From positions 1 to 64,000 of the forward strand of contig CAYMSO010000005.1 of the NCBI GenBank assembly GCA_964393185.1: a stretch of DNA of 64,000 bases, in the 5' to 3' direction. A program made the position numbers and the translations under genes. The notes under the pieces were generated by a model, which saw nothing but the letters and a program-made list of their open reading frames with translations, did not search any database and was not told where the DNA came from. Below are positions 16,313 to 25,249 of the stretch, piece by piece (the first letter of the stretch is position 1; the number at the start of each line of letters is the position of its first letter). The stretch is from CAYMSO01 sp964393185 (lineage in GTDB: Bacteria; Patescibacteriota; Dojkabacteria; J137).

Positions 16313-16846
16313 ATTAGAAGAAAAAGGGCTGTTCAAAAGGTTTTTACAGGCCCAAAGATTTTCTACGACAGAAATGAGTACATCAAAGCTCAACAAATGA
16401 GAGTAATAGATGCAAATGGAGAGAACTTAGGTGTTTTAACACGGAACGAAGCATTAAATTTAGCTAGGGAAAGGGAATTAGATTTAGTATTGATATCACC
16501 GAATCAAGAAGTTCCTGTAGCAAGAATAATAGAGTGGTCCAAATTTAAATATAGTCTTGAGAAGAAAAACAAATCCAATACTAGCTCTAGCAAGACAAAA
16601 GAATGGTGGTTCGGGACAAATATTGAAGATAATGATATACTTGTCAAGCTTACTCAAGTTAACAAATTCCTTAAAAAAGGAGGAAAGGCTAAAATTACAG
16701 TGAAATATCAGAGACGAGCAGAGGATATTGATATGAAGAATACAATGGATCGGATTTTAGCACTTGCTAACAATTCTTTAGAACTTGTAAGCGAGGTCAA
16801 GAAAGAAGGCCGAAACCTATGTACTTATGTTAAATTAAAAAAGTAA
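16313..16846 (+). CDS. infC: Translation initiation factor IF-3, with ATT start codon
   Basis: IF-3 binds the 30S subunit, prevents 50S joining and checks the start codon. The frame upstream of the first ATG (16397) still encodes conserved IF-3 sequence: KRAVQKVFTGPKIFYDRNEYIKAQQ-MRVIDANG, matching the usual N-terminal linker (R-I-N-E-x-I-x-A). No ATG, GTG or TTG lies in that open stretch, but ATT codons at 16310 and 16313 give 177-178 residues, the family's normal length. ATT is the classic infC start codon and lets IF-3 repress its own synthesis. The C-terminal domain (about residues 90-177) has KEWWFGTNIEDND and the KVTVKYQRRAEDI-like RNA-binding face. rpmI follows 5 bases later. Confidence 0.9.
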   Translation: MRRKRAVQKVFTGPKIFYDRNEYIKAQQMRVIDANGENLGVLTRNEALNLARERELDLVLISPNQEVPVARIIEWSKFKYSLEKKNKSNTSSSKTKEWWFGTNIEDNDILVKLTQVNKFLKKGGKAKITVKYQRRAEDIDMKNTMDRILALANNSLELVSEVKKEGRNLCTYVKLKK

Positions 16847-16851
16847 TTACT

Positions 16852-17034
16852 ATGAAAAAAGTAAAGCAAAAAACTCATAAAGGTACTGTAAAGAGATTAA
16901 AGCTTACAGGTACAGGAAAAGTTACTAGAAATACTAGAAGAAACAGGGTTCATGTAAGATTGGACAATGTAGACAAAAAAAGCTTACAGCTTTCCAAAGT
17001 AGAATCTAAAAAAGTTAAGAAATTAATTGCTTAA
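16852..17034 (+). CDS. rpmI: 50S ribosomal protein L35
   Basis: A small, very basic 60-residue protein: KQKTHKGTVKRLKLTGTGKV followed by TRRNRVHVRLDN and a Lys-rich tail. Length and the K-x-H-K-G start of the family fit L35. It lies between infC and rplT in the standard order, 5 bases after infC and 2 bases before rplT. In other bacteria this operon is controlled by L20 binding near rpmI; I did not identify that structure here. Confidence 0.93.
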   Translation: MKKVKQKTHKGTVKRLKLTGTGKVTRNTRRNRVHVRLDNVDKKSLQLSKVESKKVKKLIA

Positions 17035-17036
17035 TT

Positions 17037-17381
17037 ATGAGAATAAAAAGAGGACAAAATAAGAATCGAAAGCACAAAAAAGTGCTTAAACTTGCTAAAG
17101 GATATAGATTATCTTATAGCAAATTATATAGAAGAGCACTTGAAGCAGTAAAACATGCGGGTGTTTATAACTATATTCACAGAAAGCATAAAAAGGGGCA
17201 AAAGAGAACAGAATGGATTAAATCTATCTCTGCTGCTTTAGCTACTGAGAATATTAGCTATAGTAAATTTATTGCTAAACTCAAGGCTAACAAAATTGAA
17301 CTTGACAGAAAACTAATTGCAGATATGGCAATAGATCATCCTGAGCACTTTAGTATGTTGGTTAAAGAAGTTTCAAAATAA
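17037..17381 (+). CDS. rplT: 50S ribosomal protein L20
   Basis: A 114-residue basic 23S rRNA-binding protein needed early in 50S assembly. The N-terminal extension is Lys/Arg-rich (RGQNKNRKHKKVLKLAKGYR), and the globular part shows AGVYNYIHRKHKKGQKRTEWI and YSKFIAKLKANKIELDRKLIADMAI. It is the last gene of the infC-rpmI-rplT operon, with a strong terminator 20 bases after the stop. Confidence 0.95.
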   Translation: MRIKRGQNKNRKHKKVLKLAKGYRLSYSKLYRRALEAVKHAGVYNYIHRKHKKGQKRTEWIKSISAALATENISYSKFIAKLKANKIELDRKLIADMAIDHPEHFSMLVKEVSK

Positions 17382-17401
17382 TCAATTTACGAATACATTT
17401 A

Positions 17402-17434
17402 AAATCTCCACCTTTAGGTGGAGATTTCTTTTTT
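17402..17434 (+). terminator. Rho-independent terminator after rplT
   Basis: An 11-bp perfect stem (17402-17412 with 17417-17427) has a TTTA loop and is followed by a U-rich tail (cttttttg). It ends the infC-rpmI-rplT operon just before the convergent PBP gene. Confidence 0.93.
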
Positions 17435-17462
17435 GCTTCTGATTTTTTTTATTGTTTCTGAT

Positions 17463-20400
17463 TTATTTCTGATTTATCTGTAGTTGACCAGATTGTATCG
17501 ATTGAATAGATCCAGTATTACCAGCATTACCAGTCACATAGAAAACGTAAGTTGCATTCTCGTTGTTTATTACTGGACCAATATTTTTTTGATAGCCACC
17601 AGGTACAGAATTCATAGTACCTAAGTCTATAGTTGCTCCACCGTTTTTTATAGCTTTTAATCTCACATTAGTCATTCCTATCGTAGTGTTTACGGTTATA
17701 TTTATAAATCCACTATAATCACTTGGCGAAGGCGGTAACACAAAGGTAAAGTTAGAATTCACTGCCGAACCTAGAACTACTGTAATTGGATTACTATCAT
17801 TTGTGATTCCATTAGAATCAGTTGCTCTAATTTTGAGCTGGTATGTTCCATCTGGAAGACCTAGGCTTGATACATCAACACTCTGATTAAAACTATTAAA
17901 TTGCGAAATAGAACCTACAACTTGATCGTCAAATAGTATAGAAGCGCTTGTTATATTTCCATTTGTAGTAAATACCCCTCCTGCTACATTAAATGTATTT
18001 CCTACTGTTGAACTTTGCTTTGGCGCAGTAATATTGAAGAAAGGACCTGTTGCACCACCAGTTCTATCAATAGTGCAGTATTCTTTTGGAGCGCCGTTAT
18101 TTCCACCCATGGCCGTATCTAAAATACTTTGCCATCTTTCTACCGGCATGGTAAGCCTTGTGAATTCTTTATCTACAGCATTGCCGGTCAATATATCTAT
18201 CTCTCTAGCTAATTTATTTTGTTGATCAACACATACTTTAGCTTTCTCCATTTTCTTGTTCCCTGGTGGATTTTTACCTTGAATTAACCAATCGGGTTCT
18301 AACCCCAAACATTCACCCTTTTCGTTACAAGATCCGCCACCAACATATACAAATCCTGGTCGTTCAAATCCTGGATTTTTATCTTTGTAATAATTAACCG
18401 AGGATATTCTAGATATGTATTCAGCCAACCAAGGTTGTACCATATAAATAGGGTAGCCGTAATACGGATCTAATGGATCATTATTATTGTTCCCTACCCA
18501 TCCAATAGTAACTTGATTGCTATTCCATGCTAATTGCAGAGCTTCTGTATTGCCTTCTGTAGTTCCTGTTTTCGAAACTAGTGGTACACCTGCCGCATTG
18601 GCAATATTTTGCAAATTATATAGAATTTCGTTAGTCATGTGCACAGCTTGTGGACTAATTACCTGAGTTTTATTTACAGTTGCTTCGTATATTACCTTTC
18701 CATTTCTGTCCTCTATCTTCAAGATCGGATTTACAGGTATGTAGTTACCACCATTAGCAAAAGAAGCAAATGCACCTACATGTTCAATATATCTTACAGA
18801 AGCTCCTCCAAGTACAACAGAAGGACCAACCTGACTTCTATCAAAAGATGTATAGCCTAATTGTTCAGCAGTTGCAATATATTTTTCAACTCCAATTAGT
18901 TCTATTACTTCGAGCGCAGGAATATTCCTAGATTGGACCAAAGCATTTCTTGCAGTCAATGTGGGACCAATATAGCTTCCATCCCAGTTTTTTGGAGTAT
19001 AACCTATTTCTCCATAGGTAATTGGTATATCGGGTAGATTACTTCCACCAAAAAGCTTTCCTTCATCAAATGCCAAGGTGTAAGCTAATACTTTAGCTGT
19101 AGATCCTGGCTCATTTAGAGAGTTCAAAACATTCACCTGTGGATCATACTTACATTCGATACCTTCTGCATTACAACCTTCACTTTGGCCAAAATAGCTC
19201 TTAGATCCTGCCATTGTTAGAATCTGACCGTTTCTGGGATCCAAAGTCATTATGGCAGCATTGTATGCATTCCAATGAGGATAAAGGCTTCCTCCTCTCG
19301 CAGCATATTCTTCTGCAATTTTTTGCTGTTCATAATCAAGAGTTGTATATATTTTATAACCATTGTTTTGTAGTTCAGAAAGGGTAAATGGTTCTTCTCC
19401 ATTTTTATAATTTCTTGTGGTTAATAAATCTTGTACATAATCAACAAAATGCCCAGCCTTAATATCGGTTGCTATAGGTGGTACATATTTAAGCTCTGCC
19501 TCCTTGGCCTCTTCGATCATTTCTTCGGTTATTAAGTCTTCGGCCTCCTTATCATCAATATTTTTTCTATGTTGATCATTAATCTTATCTTTGTATTTAA
19601 TCATTTGATTAAGTACAGATATTTCCTGTCGTTCTTTAACTGCAGCTTGGGATACAGTTGTATCTCCATCGATAGGTTTGGTAGGCGATAAATAAGATGG
19701 ATTCTGAACTATGGAAGCTAAAATTGCTGCTTCTTCCAATTTCAAATCTTTCGGCTCCTTTCCAAAATAAAATTTAGATGCTGTTTCTATACCTACTATA
19801 TTTGATCCGTAAGGTGTTACAGAAAGATACATTTGCAAGATTTCGTCTTTTGTATACAATTGCTCAACTTTTGTAGCCATCAAAAGTTCTTTGATTTTTC
19901 TTTCTACCTTTGATTTTTCATCTTTCAAAGCAGTAATCTTCAATAGCTGTTGAGTGATAGTACTACCTCCACAAACCGATTCGCTACTCAAGTTTTTTAT
20001 TGCACATCTTATAATTCCCTTAGTATCAAAGCCATTATGATTATAGAAATCAATATCTTCGGCTGCTAGGAATGTCCATTTGACTAACTCAGGAATTTCG
20101 TCTATATCTACTGGATCACTGTTAAAATCACCTATGATCTTGTACAATTGGGTACCTTGTCCTTCGCCATTTATTGCATTACGATCGTAAATTATGCTCG
20201 CAACTGGCGGCTCTCCAAACGGTTCATCCGGAGATGGAAGCTCATCATTTAATTTCTGAAGATAGCTAAATGCATAAATACCAACTGCAAACATCATCAC
20301 AAACAATATAGATGCTATAACTAAGCCAACTTTTGCAAGTTTCTTCAAAACTCTTTTTTTTCGAAGTGCACTCACAGCTTTTCTAGCATTTGTACTTGCA

Positions 20401-20516
20401 GCCGCTTGTACAGATGTTAATTTTTTCTTTTTTCTATTTTCTTCCACTATTTGCATTCTGCTTTTTACCTTACCACTTCGAGTTTCTTTATTATTTAGTT
20501 TTAATCTTGTTGCCAT
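17463..20516 (-). CDS. Class A penicillin-binding protein (PBP1A family) with C-terminal Ig-like domain
   Basis: A 1017-residue bifunctional peptidoglycan synthase anchored by one membrane helix (about residues 58-85) after a basic cytoplasmic tail. The glycosyltransferase (GT51) domain has AAEDIDFYNHNGFD with the catalytic Glu, CGGSTITQQLLK and QMYLSVTPYGSN. The transpeptidase domain has GSTAK (SxxK), SRN and KTGTTEGN (KTGT). After it, a Cys-containing region (GGGSCNEKGECLG) and about 190 residues of beta-rich Ig-like sequence (NTFNVAGGVFTTNG, LPDGTYQLKIRATDSNGI) extend outside the cell, making it longer than the second PBP at 25250. It probably builds septal or lateral wall. Convergent with rplT. 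Confidence 0.93.
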   Translation of the reverse strand: MATRLKLNNKETRSGKVKSRMQIVEENRKKKKLTSVQAAASTNARKAVSALRKKRVLKKLAKVGLVIASILFVMMFAVGIYAFSYLQKLNDELPSPDEPFGEPPVASIIYDRNAINGEGQGTQLYKIIGDFNSDPVDIDEIPELVKWTFLAAEDIDFYNHNGFDTKGIIRCAIKNLSSESVCGGSTITQQLLKITALKDEKSKVERKIKELLMATKVEQLYTKDEILQMYLSVTPYGSNIVGIETASKFYFGKEPKDLKLEEAAILASIVQNPSYLSPTKPIDGDTTVSQAAVKERQEISVLNQMIKYKDKINDQHRKNIDDKEAEDLITEEMIEEAKEAELKYVPPIATDIKAGHFVDYVQDLLTTRNYKNGEEPFTLSELQNNGYKIYTTLDYEQQKIAEEYAARGGSLYPHWNAYNAAIMTLDPRNGQILTMAGSKSYFGQSEGCNAEGIECKYDPQVNVLNSLNEPGSTAKVLAYTLAFDEGKLFGGSNLPDIPITYGEIGYTPKNWDGSYIGPTLTARNALVQSRNIPALEVIELIGVEKYIATAEQLGYTSFDRSQVGPSVVLGGASVRYIEHVGAFASFANGGNYIPVNPILKIEDRNGKVIYEATVNKTQVISPQAVHMTNEILYNLQNIANAAGVPLVSKTGTTEGNTEALQLAWNSNQVTIGWVGNNNNDPLDPYYGYPIYMVQPWLAEYISRISSVNYYKDKNPGFERPGFVYVGGGSCNEKGECLGLEPDWLIQGKNPPGNKKMEKAKVCVDQQNKLAREIDILTGNAVDKEFTRLTMPVERWQSILDTAMGGNNGAPKEYCTIDRTGGATGPFFNITAPKQSSTVGNTFNVAGGVFTTNGNITSASILFDDQVVGSISQFNSFNQSVDVSSLGLPDGTYQLKIRATDSNGITNDSNPITVVLGSAVNSNFTFVLPPSPSDYSGFINITVNTTIGMTNVRLKAIKNGGATIDLGTMNSVPGGYQKNIGPVINNENATYVFYVTGNAGNTGSIQSIQSGQLQINQK

Positions 20517-20544
20517 ATTTCTTTGGTAATTTTTCTAGATTTTA

Positions 20545-21117
20545 TTATACACTTTTTTTGAGATAAATTAATTTGTTAATACCATACTTCTTTGTAAACA
20601 AAATATCAAAACCTTTTAAATAATCATCTGCCAAAACGTCTTTGTGATTTAATTTTAAAATTAGAATTGTGGAGTCTTTACATACATTTAAGAATTTATG
20701 AAAACGCAATTCTTTAACATATCTAAATGGAGGATCTATAAATATCAAATCATATTTTTTCTCTTTAAAATTATTTAAAAAAGTAAAAATAAACATATTA
20801 TAAATAGAGTAGTCTTTATTAGATACGCCCTTTATGTTTTTTAAATTTGACTTAAGAGTTTCTGTAGTTTTTCTATTACTTTCAACAAAATCCACATTTG
20901 CCACTCCCTGGCTCAACGCTTCTATACCAACACTTCCCGAACCAGCAAATGCATCAAGACAGTAGGCATTTTGTAAGTAAGGCGTTAACGTATCGAACAT
21001 AGCCTTCTTAACCCGATCTGTTATTGGTCTGGCTGTGCTTGGAACATCCAATTTATATCCCTTATACTTACCTGCAATAATCCTGGGTTTTAATTTAGAC
21101 GAAATCCTTTTTTGCAT
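20545..21117 (-). CDS. rsmD: 16S rRNA (guanine966-N2)-methyltransferase RsmD
   Basis: An AdoMet-dependent methyltransferase acting on 16S rRNA in the 30S subunit. RIIAGKYKGYKL and RPITDRVKKAMFDTL are the usual RsmD N-terminal motifs. LDAFAGSGSVGIEALSQG is the AdoMet-binding motif I, and FIDPPF is the catalytic DPP(F/Y) motif. I take ATG 21117 as the start because the 12 residues before it (from 21153) are not conserved-looking; with it the gene overlaps the SpoU methyltransferase gene by 23 bases. Length 190 aa. Confidence 0.87.
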   Translation of the reverse strand: MQKRISSKLKPRIIAGKYKGYKLDVPSTARPITDRVKKAMFDTLTPYLQNAYCLDAFAGSGSVGIEALSQGVANVDFVESNRKTTETLKSNLKNIKGVSNKDYSIYNMFIFTFLNNFKEKKYDLIFIDPPFRYVKELRFHKFLNVCKDSTILILKLNHKDVLADDYLKGFDILFTKKYGINKLIYLKKSV

Positions 21118-21586
21118 TTTCTGTTTGTAAATATTTAATATGATACAAAACAATTCCTACACTTGTAGCTACATTTAAAGAGTTTTTCTTTCCATACATT
21201 GGTATATCTACACATATGTCTGATTCACTAATTACTTCAGGACTGACCCCTGTAATCTCGTTACCAAAAATTAGTACAACATCCTGTTTGCTTTCTATTA
21301 ACTTCACCTCGAATATTGATTTAGATTTTTTGGTTTGTTCTACACTCATAATTAAGTAGTGCTTATCTTTATACTTAGTAATAATACTCAAAATATCTTG
21401 CGAATGTTCGAATTGTACATATTCATCTGCGCCGAGAGCAGTTTTTTTTACTTTTGGATGAGGAGGGTAAGGAGTAATACCGCATAAATATATCTTTTGT
21501 ACCCCTGCACCATCACAAGTTCTCATAATTGCTCCAACGTTTAGAGCAGATCTTATATTATCTAGCACTACTATTATATTTGCCAT
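21095..21586 (-). CDS. SpoU/TrmH-family RNA methyltransferase
   Basis: A 163-residue SPOUT methyltransferase with a trefoil-knot AdoMet site. Motif 1 is NIRSALNVGAIMRTCDGAG, motif 2 is VLIFGNEITGVSPE, and motif 3 is DIPMYGKKNSLNVATSVGIVLYHI. It probably 2'-O-methylates a tRNA or rRNA nucleotide. There is no extra N-terminal RNA-binding domain, so it resembles the short TrmL/TrmH types; the exact target is unknown. It overlaps the rsmD gene downstream, which suggests a small RNA-modification operon. Confidence 0.85.
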   Translation of the reverse strand: MANIIVVLDNIRSALNVGAIMRTCDGAGVQKIYLCGITPYPPHPKVKKTALGADEYVQFEHSQDILSIITKYKDKHYLIMSVEQTKKSKSIFEVKLIESKQDVVLIFGNEITGVSPEVISESDICVDIPMYGKKNSLNVATSVGIVLYHIKYLQTENAKKDFV

Positions 21587-21728
21587 ATTATGAACATGTG
21601 AAACATCATATAGTTAATAAAACAATATGTTAATACTAGTTAATCTAAATTATATAAATTTAATATCCTCAATTCCTATACTAGTAGAATTATAATAACA
21701 TAAAGCATTAATCTGCATTTTTGATAAA

Positions 21729-23735
21729 TTAATTAAAAAGCGTAATATTTCTAATTCCAGCACCGTAAGCTTTAAGTGCAATTACTTTTGCTTCTTTTAA
21801 TGAATCTAGATTGTTTAATTTTGCAATTTTTAAATTTGGAATTCCCGATTGTTGTATACCGTAAACTTCTCCAGGCCCACGTTGTGCTAAATCAAATTTT
21901 GCAACTTCCAAGCCATCGTTATTGCTAGCAATAAACTCTAATCTTGATTTTGACTTAATACTTATATCGCTACCAGAGAACATAAAAAAATAGCTTTGTT
22001 TATCACCTCTACCTACACGACCTCTAATTTGATGTAGTTGTGCCAGACCAAATCTTTCTGCATTCTCCACAACCATTATTGTAGCATTGGGTACATCAAT
22101 TCCTACTTCAATAACACTTGTCGAGACTAAAATATGGATCTTGTTTTGCGAAAATTTATCCATAACATCCTGCTTATCTTTTGTTGACATTTTGCCATGT
22201 AAAAGCCCTATCTTAAATCCCTTGTAAATTTTCTTAAGTTGTTCATATGTTTCCTTTGCAGATCTAGCTTGAAGTACATCAGATTCCTCTACTAGAGGAG
22301 CTAGCCAGTACACTTGAATACCTTCATTAAGTATTTGGTCTCTTATCCATTCATAGGAGTTTTCACGCTTTTCTTCTGGTACAATAAACGACTTTATTTC
22401 TTTTCTACCTTTAGGTTTACTTTTAATAGTACGAACACTTAAATCTGAAAAGAAAGTTTCCGCAATTGTTCTTGGAATAGGTGTAGCCGTCATATTTACA
22501 AAATGTGGAACATAATTATATTGAGAAATTACAGATTCTACAGGTTTCAATAGTTCTTCTCTTTGCTGCACGCCGAATCTATGTTGTTCATCTACAATTA
22601 TTAGCCCCAATTTCTTGATCAACTTCTTTTTTCTTGCTAGCACAGCTGATGTTCCAATCAAAATATCCGTAGAAACCGATTTCTTATTTTCGGAAGAGAC
22701 CAATTCTACAGTCAGACTTGTTTTGGAAAAAGTTTTTAAGAATGTATTGTAATGCTGTTTCGCTAAAACTGTAGTTGGCGCCAGAATAACTGTCTGGTAA
22801 CCTTGTTTAGCAATAAAGTAGGAAAGATATAAGGCTATAACAGTTTTACCGGTACCTACATCCCCCTGAATCAACTCGTTTAAAATCCTACCTGAATGCA
22901 ATTCATATTCAAGTTTTTTTATTATTGTTAACTGATCATTTGTAAGATCAAACGGTAGCATTGCTAAAAATTCTGATAATTTTGGTTCAGTCTTTAGTAT
23001 TGGTGGTGCATGGTGCTTAATCTGATTTTTATTTTTATGTATTACTTTCAAAAAAATATTAACTAGTTCGTACAAAGAGAGAAGTTGTTGAGAACTTGTT
23101 AATTCCTTATAGTTATTGGGGAAATGAACTGTAAGAATACTTCCCTTAAGTTTCTGAGTACTTGCCAAAAAATCTAGTTCGTTAGGAAGTATAAAGCTAT
23201 CAGAAATAACATTATCCATTAAATTTTTCATTCTGTTTCTAAACCATTTTTTGTGAACTCCAGCTGTCAAATGATACTCTGGCGCGATTCGTGCAAGGTG
23301 AGTGTTTTCACGGTTTGCCAAGATTTGTTCGTAATTTAGAACAGAAAAAAATATTTTGTTGCCCTTTTTCTTTATTTTTCCATGAAAGTAAAATTGAGCC
23401 CCCTTAACAAATACCTTATCTAGGTACTTTTGATTGAAAAAGTTAGCTTCTATATGACCAGTTTGATCCGAAATTACAACTTTTTGAAAAGTTTTTCTGT
23501 TCCTTGTAAAGATATTTTGGAAAGATTCTATTTTTACACTAATTGTATATTTTTTTTCGGTATCTTGCTCTAACAGTAAATCTTTAATTGTAATAATTTC
23601 CGAGGAATCTACATAATCTCTAGGGAAGTACGTTATAAAATCCCTAATAGTAAATATACCAAGCTTATTCAGTTTTTTTGAATAATGCTCGCTAATTTGT
23701 TTTAATTGTGTGATTGAACTGTTTATATCAACCAT
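21729..23735 (-). CDS. recG: ATP-dependent DNA helicase RecG
   Basis: A 668-residue helicase that remodels stalled forks and branched DNA. An N-terminal helix and OB-fold wedge domain (YFPRDYVDSSEIITIKDLL, FQKVVISDQTGHIEANFFNQKYL) precedes the helicase core: Walker A GDVGTGKTVIALYL, DEQHRFGVQQRE (DExH), MTATPIPRTIAETFF, VSTSVIEVGIDVPNATIMVVENAERFGLAQLHQIRGRVGRG. The C-terminus has the RecG-specific FDLAQRGPGEVYGIQQSG. Length is normal. A 42-residue membrane ORF lies directly upstream on the same strand (3 bases away). Confidence 0.95.
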   Translation of the reverse strand: MVDINSSITQLKQISEHYSKKLNKLGIFTIRDFITYFPRDYVDSSEIITIKDLLLEQDTEKKYTISVKIESFQNIFTRNRKTFQKVVISDQTGHIEANFFNQKYLDKVFVKGAQFYFHGKIKKKGNKIFFSVLNYEQILANRENTHLARIAPEYHLTAGVHKKWFRNRMKNLMDNVISDSFILPNELDFLASTQKLKGSILTVHFPNNYKELTSSQQLLSLYELVNIFLKVIHKNKNQIKHHAPPILKTEPKLSEFLAMLPFDLTNDQLTIIKKLEYELHSGRILNELIQGDVGTGKTVIALYLSYFIAKQGYQTVILAPTTVLAKQHYNTFLKTFSKTSLTVELVSSENKKSVSTDILIGTSAVLARKKKLIKKLGLIIVDEQHRFGVQQREELLKPVESVISQYNYVPHFVNMTATPIPRTIAETFFSDLSVRTIKSKPKGRKEIKSFIVPEEKRENSYEWIRDQILNEGIQVYWLAPLVEESDVLQARSAKETYEQLKKIYKGFKIGLLHGKMSTKDKQDVMDKFSQNKIHILVSTSVIEVGIDVPNATIMVVENAERFGLAQLHQIRGRVGRGDKQSYFFMFSGSDISIKSKSRLEFIASNNDGLEVAKFDLAQRGPGEVYGIQQSGIPNLKIAKLNNLDSLKEAKVIALKAYGAGIRNITLFN

Positions 23736-23737
23736 AA

Positions 23738-23866
23738 TTAATTAAATAGTATTTGTACTACTATTAATAATGGAGAAGCTATCAAGCCTAGTACTATTAG
23801 TCCTGTAATAAACCATTGAAAAGCTTTATTTGCATCAATCTTTACTTTTTTCCCTAAGATTCTCAT
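23738..23866 (-). CDS. Small single-pass membrane protein, 42 aa
   Basis: A short ORF starting at ATG 23866 and ending TAA 3 bases before the recG start. It has a basic N-terminus (MRILGKKVKIDANKAFQWF) and one strong membrane helix (ITGLIVLGLIASPLLIVVQIL). The charge pattern predicts the N-terminus inside the cell. It is probably co-transcribed with recG. I do not recognise the family. Clear positive-inside topology and tight spacing support it; the shortness keeps confidence moderate. Confidence 0.5.
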   Translation of the reverse strand: MRILGKKVKIDANKAFQWFITGLIVLGLIASPLLIVVQILFN

Positions 23867-23942
23867 TGAATATGGTGTAAAATTAACTACTATATAATAA
23901 CAGATTAGTTATATTCTTAGCCCAACATTACTAAACTTCATT

Positions 23943-24353
23943 ATGAAAATAATCGTGAAAGCATTAATAAAAGATAAATATGAAAATTATTTATTTTTAA
24001 GAAGATCAAGTAATAATACTTATCCTGGCTTTTGGGAAATACCTGGTGGAAATTTAGATCCTAATGAAAATCTAACTACGGGTTTACTTCGTGAGTTGCA
24101 AGAAGAAACGGGGTTAACTAAAGTAGATGTAGACATAGATTTTAATAAAGTATTTATAGATTCATTCTTAAATGTAGAGAAATCTAATGAACTTGTAATT
24201 AATATTATATACTTTGGTCAAATGCTTACTGAATCGACCATAATTACAGCTCCAGAAGAACACGACAGTTATGCATTTATGACTACTGAACAAATAAAAA
24301 AACTTGAACTTAGGTATTCACTGCAGCAGGCTATAGATAAGATCTTTCCTTAG
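23943..24353 (+). CDS. Nudix hydrolase
   Basis: A 136-residue cytoplasmic pyrophosphohydrolase. The Nudix box is complete at residues 36-58 (G-x5-E-x7-R-E-L-x-E-E-x-G-L). WEIPGGNLDPNE just before and within the box is typical of MutT-like and ADP-ribose-type enzymes that clear damaged or excess nucleotides. The exact substrate is unknown. Its 3' end overlaps the convergent MerR gene by 23 bases. Confidence 0.88.
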   Translation: MKIIVKALIKDKYENYLFLRRSSNNTYPGFWEIPGGNLDPNENLTTGLLRELQEETGLTKVDVDIDFNKVFIDSFLNVEKSNELVINIIYFGQMLTESTIITAPEEHDSYAFMTTEQIKKLELRYSLQQAIDKIFP

Positions 24354-25122
24354 TTAAATAATGCAATTTAACTTGATCTTCGTGAAACAGCACAAGATAT
24401 GTAAAATCACTTCTTTGCTCATAAAGATCTAGATTAACTAAATCGTTGTGAATAATGATAAGTTCAGCTGATGTTAAGGTGTTGATTGACGTAGAAATTG
24501 TTTTTGCTTTGGGAATATACATCTTTTTTAAGTCATTTTTTAAACTTTTGTTAACTAGAGTTAGATACTTGTGATTTATTCCAACCAAAACTTCTTTGCT
24601 AAGTCCTTTATTTGTGAATTTACATATACATACAAGCCCAGGGTTAATTTTTGAAGATCTTGTGTTGCTTCTAATAAAATTAATGCAAAAATCTATATCA
24701 GTTTTCGAGGATAATCGAAATTGTTTAACCCAAACAATCATTTCTGCGATTTTATCTTTTTTAAAGTCGTAAAGTGTTCCATGCTTTTGTAGAGTAGAAT
24801 AGTTTTTAGAGACAGCTTCAAATCTCTGCTGAAAAGAATTTATTTTATTTTGGAGTTCTATTTTAGTGTGCGCTAGAAAATCTGATAGCTTTAATGACGA
24901 GTTTACAATTTCTTTGATCTGAGATAAGTTATAACCTAAATCTTTCATAAGAAGAATCAATCTTAAATCAGCAACCTGATCTATGCTGTAGAATCTATGA
25001 CCTCTAGGGTTCTCCATAATTGGTTTTAAAATCCCAACATAGTCATATAAATGAATAGTTCTTACAGTAGTAAGACAAAGCTTAGCCATTTGAGCTGGTG
25101 AAATTAATCTAACTTTTTTCAC
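24331..25122 (-). CDS. MerR-family transcriptional regulator with unknown effector domain
   Basis: A 263-residue regulator. Residues 8-75 are a MerR winged helix-turn-helix: TVRTIHLYDYVGILKP, GHRFYSIDQVADLRLILLMKDLGYNLSQIKEIV. A helical dimerisation segment follows (about 80-120), then a 140-residue C-terminal domain I do not recognise, with several Lys and two Cys (DFCINF, GLVCIC) but no clear metal-site signature. Start is GTG at 25122, immediately next to the first of two near-palindromic 17-mers (25123 and 25154) that are good candidates for its own operators. Divergent from the second PBP gene (25250), which it may control. Confidence 0.8.
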   Translation of the reverse strand: MKKVRLISPAQMAKLCLTTVRTIHLYDYVGILKPIMENPRGHRFYSIDQVADLRLILLMKDLGYNLSQIKEIVNSSLKLSDFLAHTKIELQNKINSFQQRFEAVSKNYSTLQKHGTLYDFKKDKIAEMIVWVKQFRLSSKTDIDFCINFIRSNTRSSKINPGLVCICKFTNKGLSKEVLVGINHKYLTLVNKSLKNDLKKMYIPKAKTISTSINTLTSAELIIIHNDLVNLDLYEQRSDFTYLVLFHEDQVKLHYLTKERSYL

Positions 25123-25170
25123 TATAACATTATGTAATATTTTACCAATTTAGTATAACATAACGTAATA
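25123..25170. promoter_or_regulatory. Two near-palindromic operator-like repeats between merR and the PBP gene
   Basis: TATAACATTATGTAATA (25123-25139) and TATAACATAACGTAATA (25154-25170) match at 15 of 17 positions. Each is nearly an inverted repeat (arms 7 of 8 and 6 of 8). They are offset by 31 bases, about three helical turns. The first copy touches the GTG start of the MerR gene. Likely binding sites for that regulator (inference). Confidence 0.55.
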
Positions 25171-25202
25171 ATACTTGTTTGTAAGACTATATACTAAATA
25201 GC

Positions 25203-25231
25203 TTGGTTATATATCCTTATGGTGATATAAT
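25203..25231 (+). promoter_or_regulatory. Promoter of the second PBP gene
   Basis: TTGGTT (25203-25208) and a perfect TATAAT (25226-25231) are 17 bases apart, 18 bases before the ATG at 25250. The divergent operator-like repeats lie 33 bases upstream of the -35. Confidence 0.6.
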
Positions 25232-25249
25232 CCAATTGCTACATACTTT

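Noticed and set aside
17463..20516. Plus-strand ORFs inside the PBP gene
   Set aside because: They are shadows in the antisense frame of a gene with clear GT51 and transpeptidase motifs.
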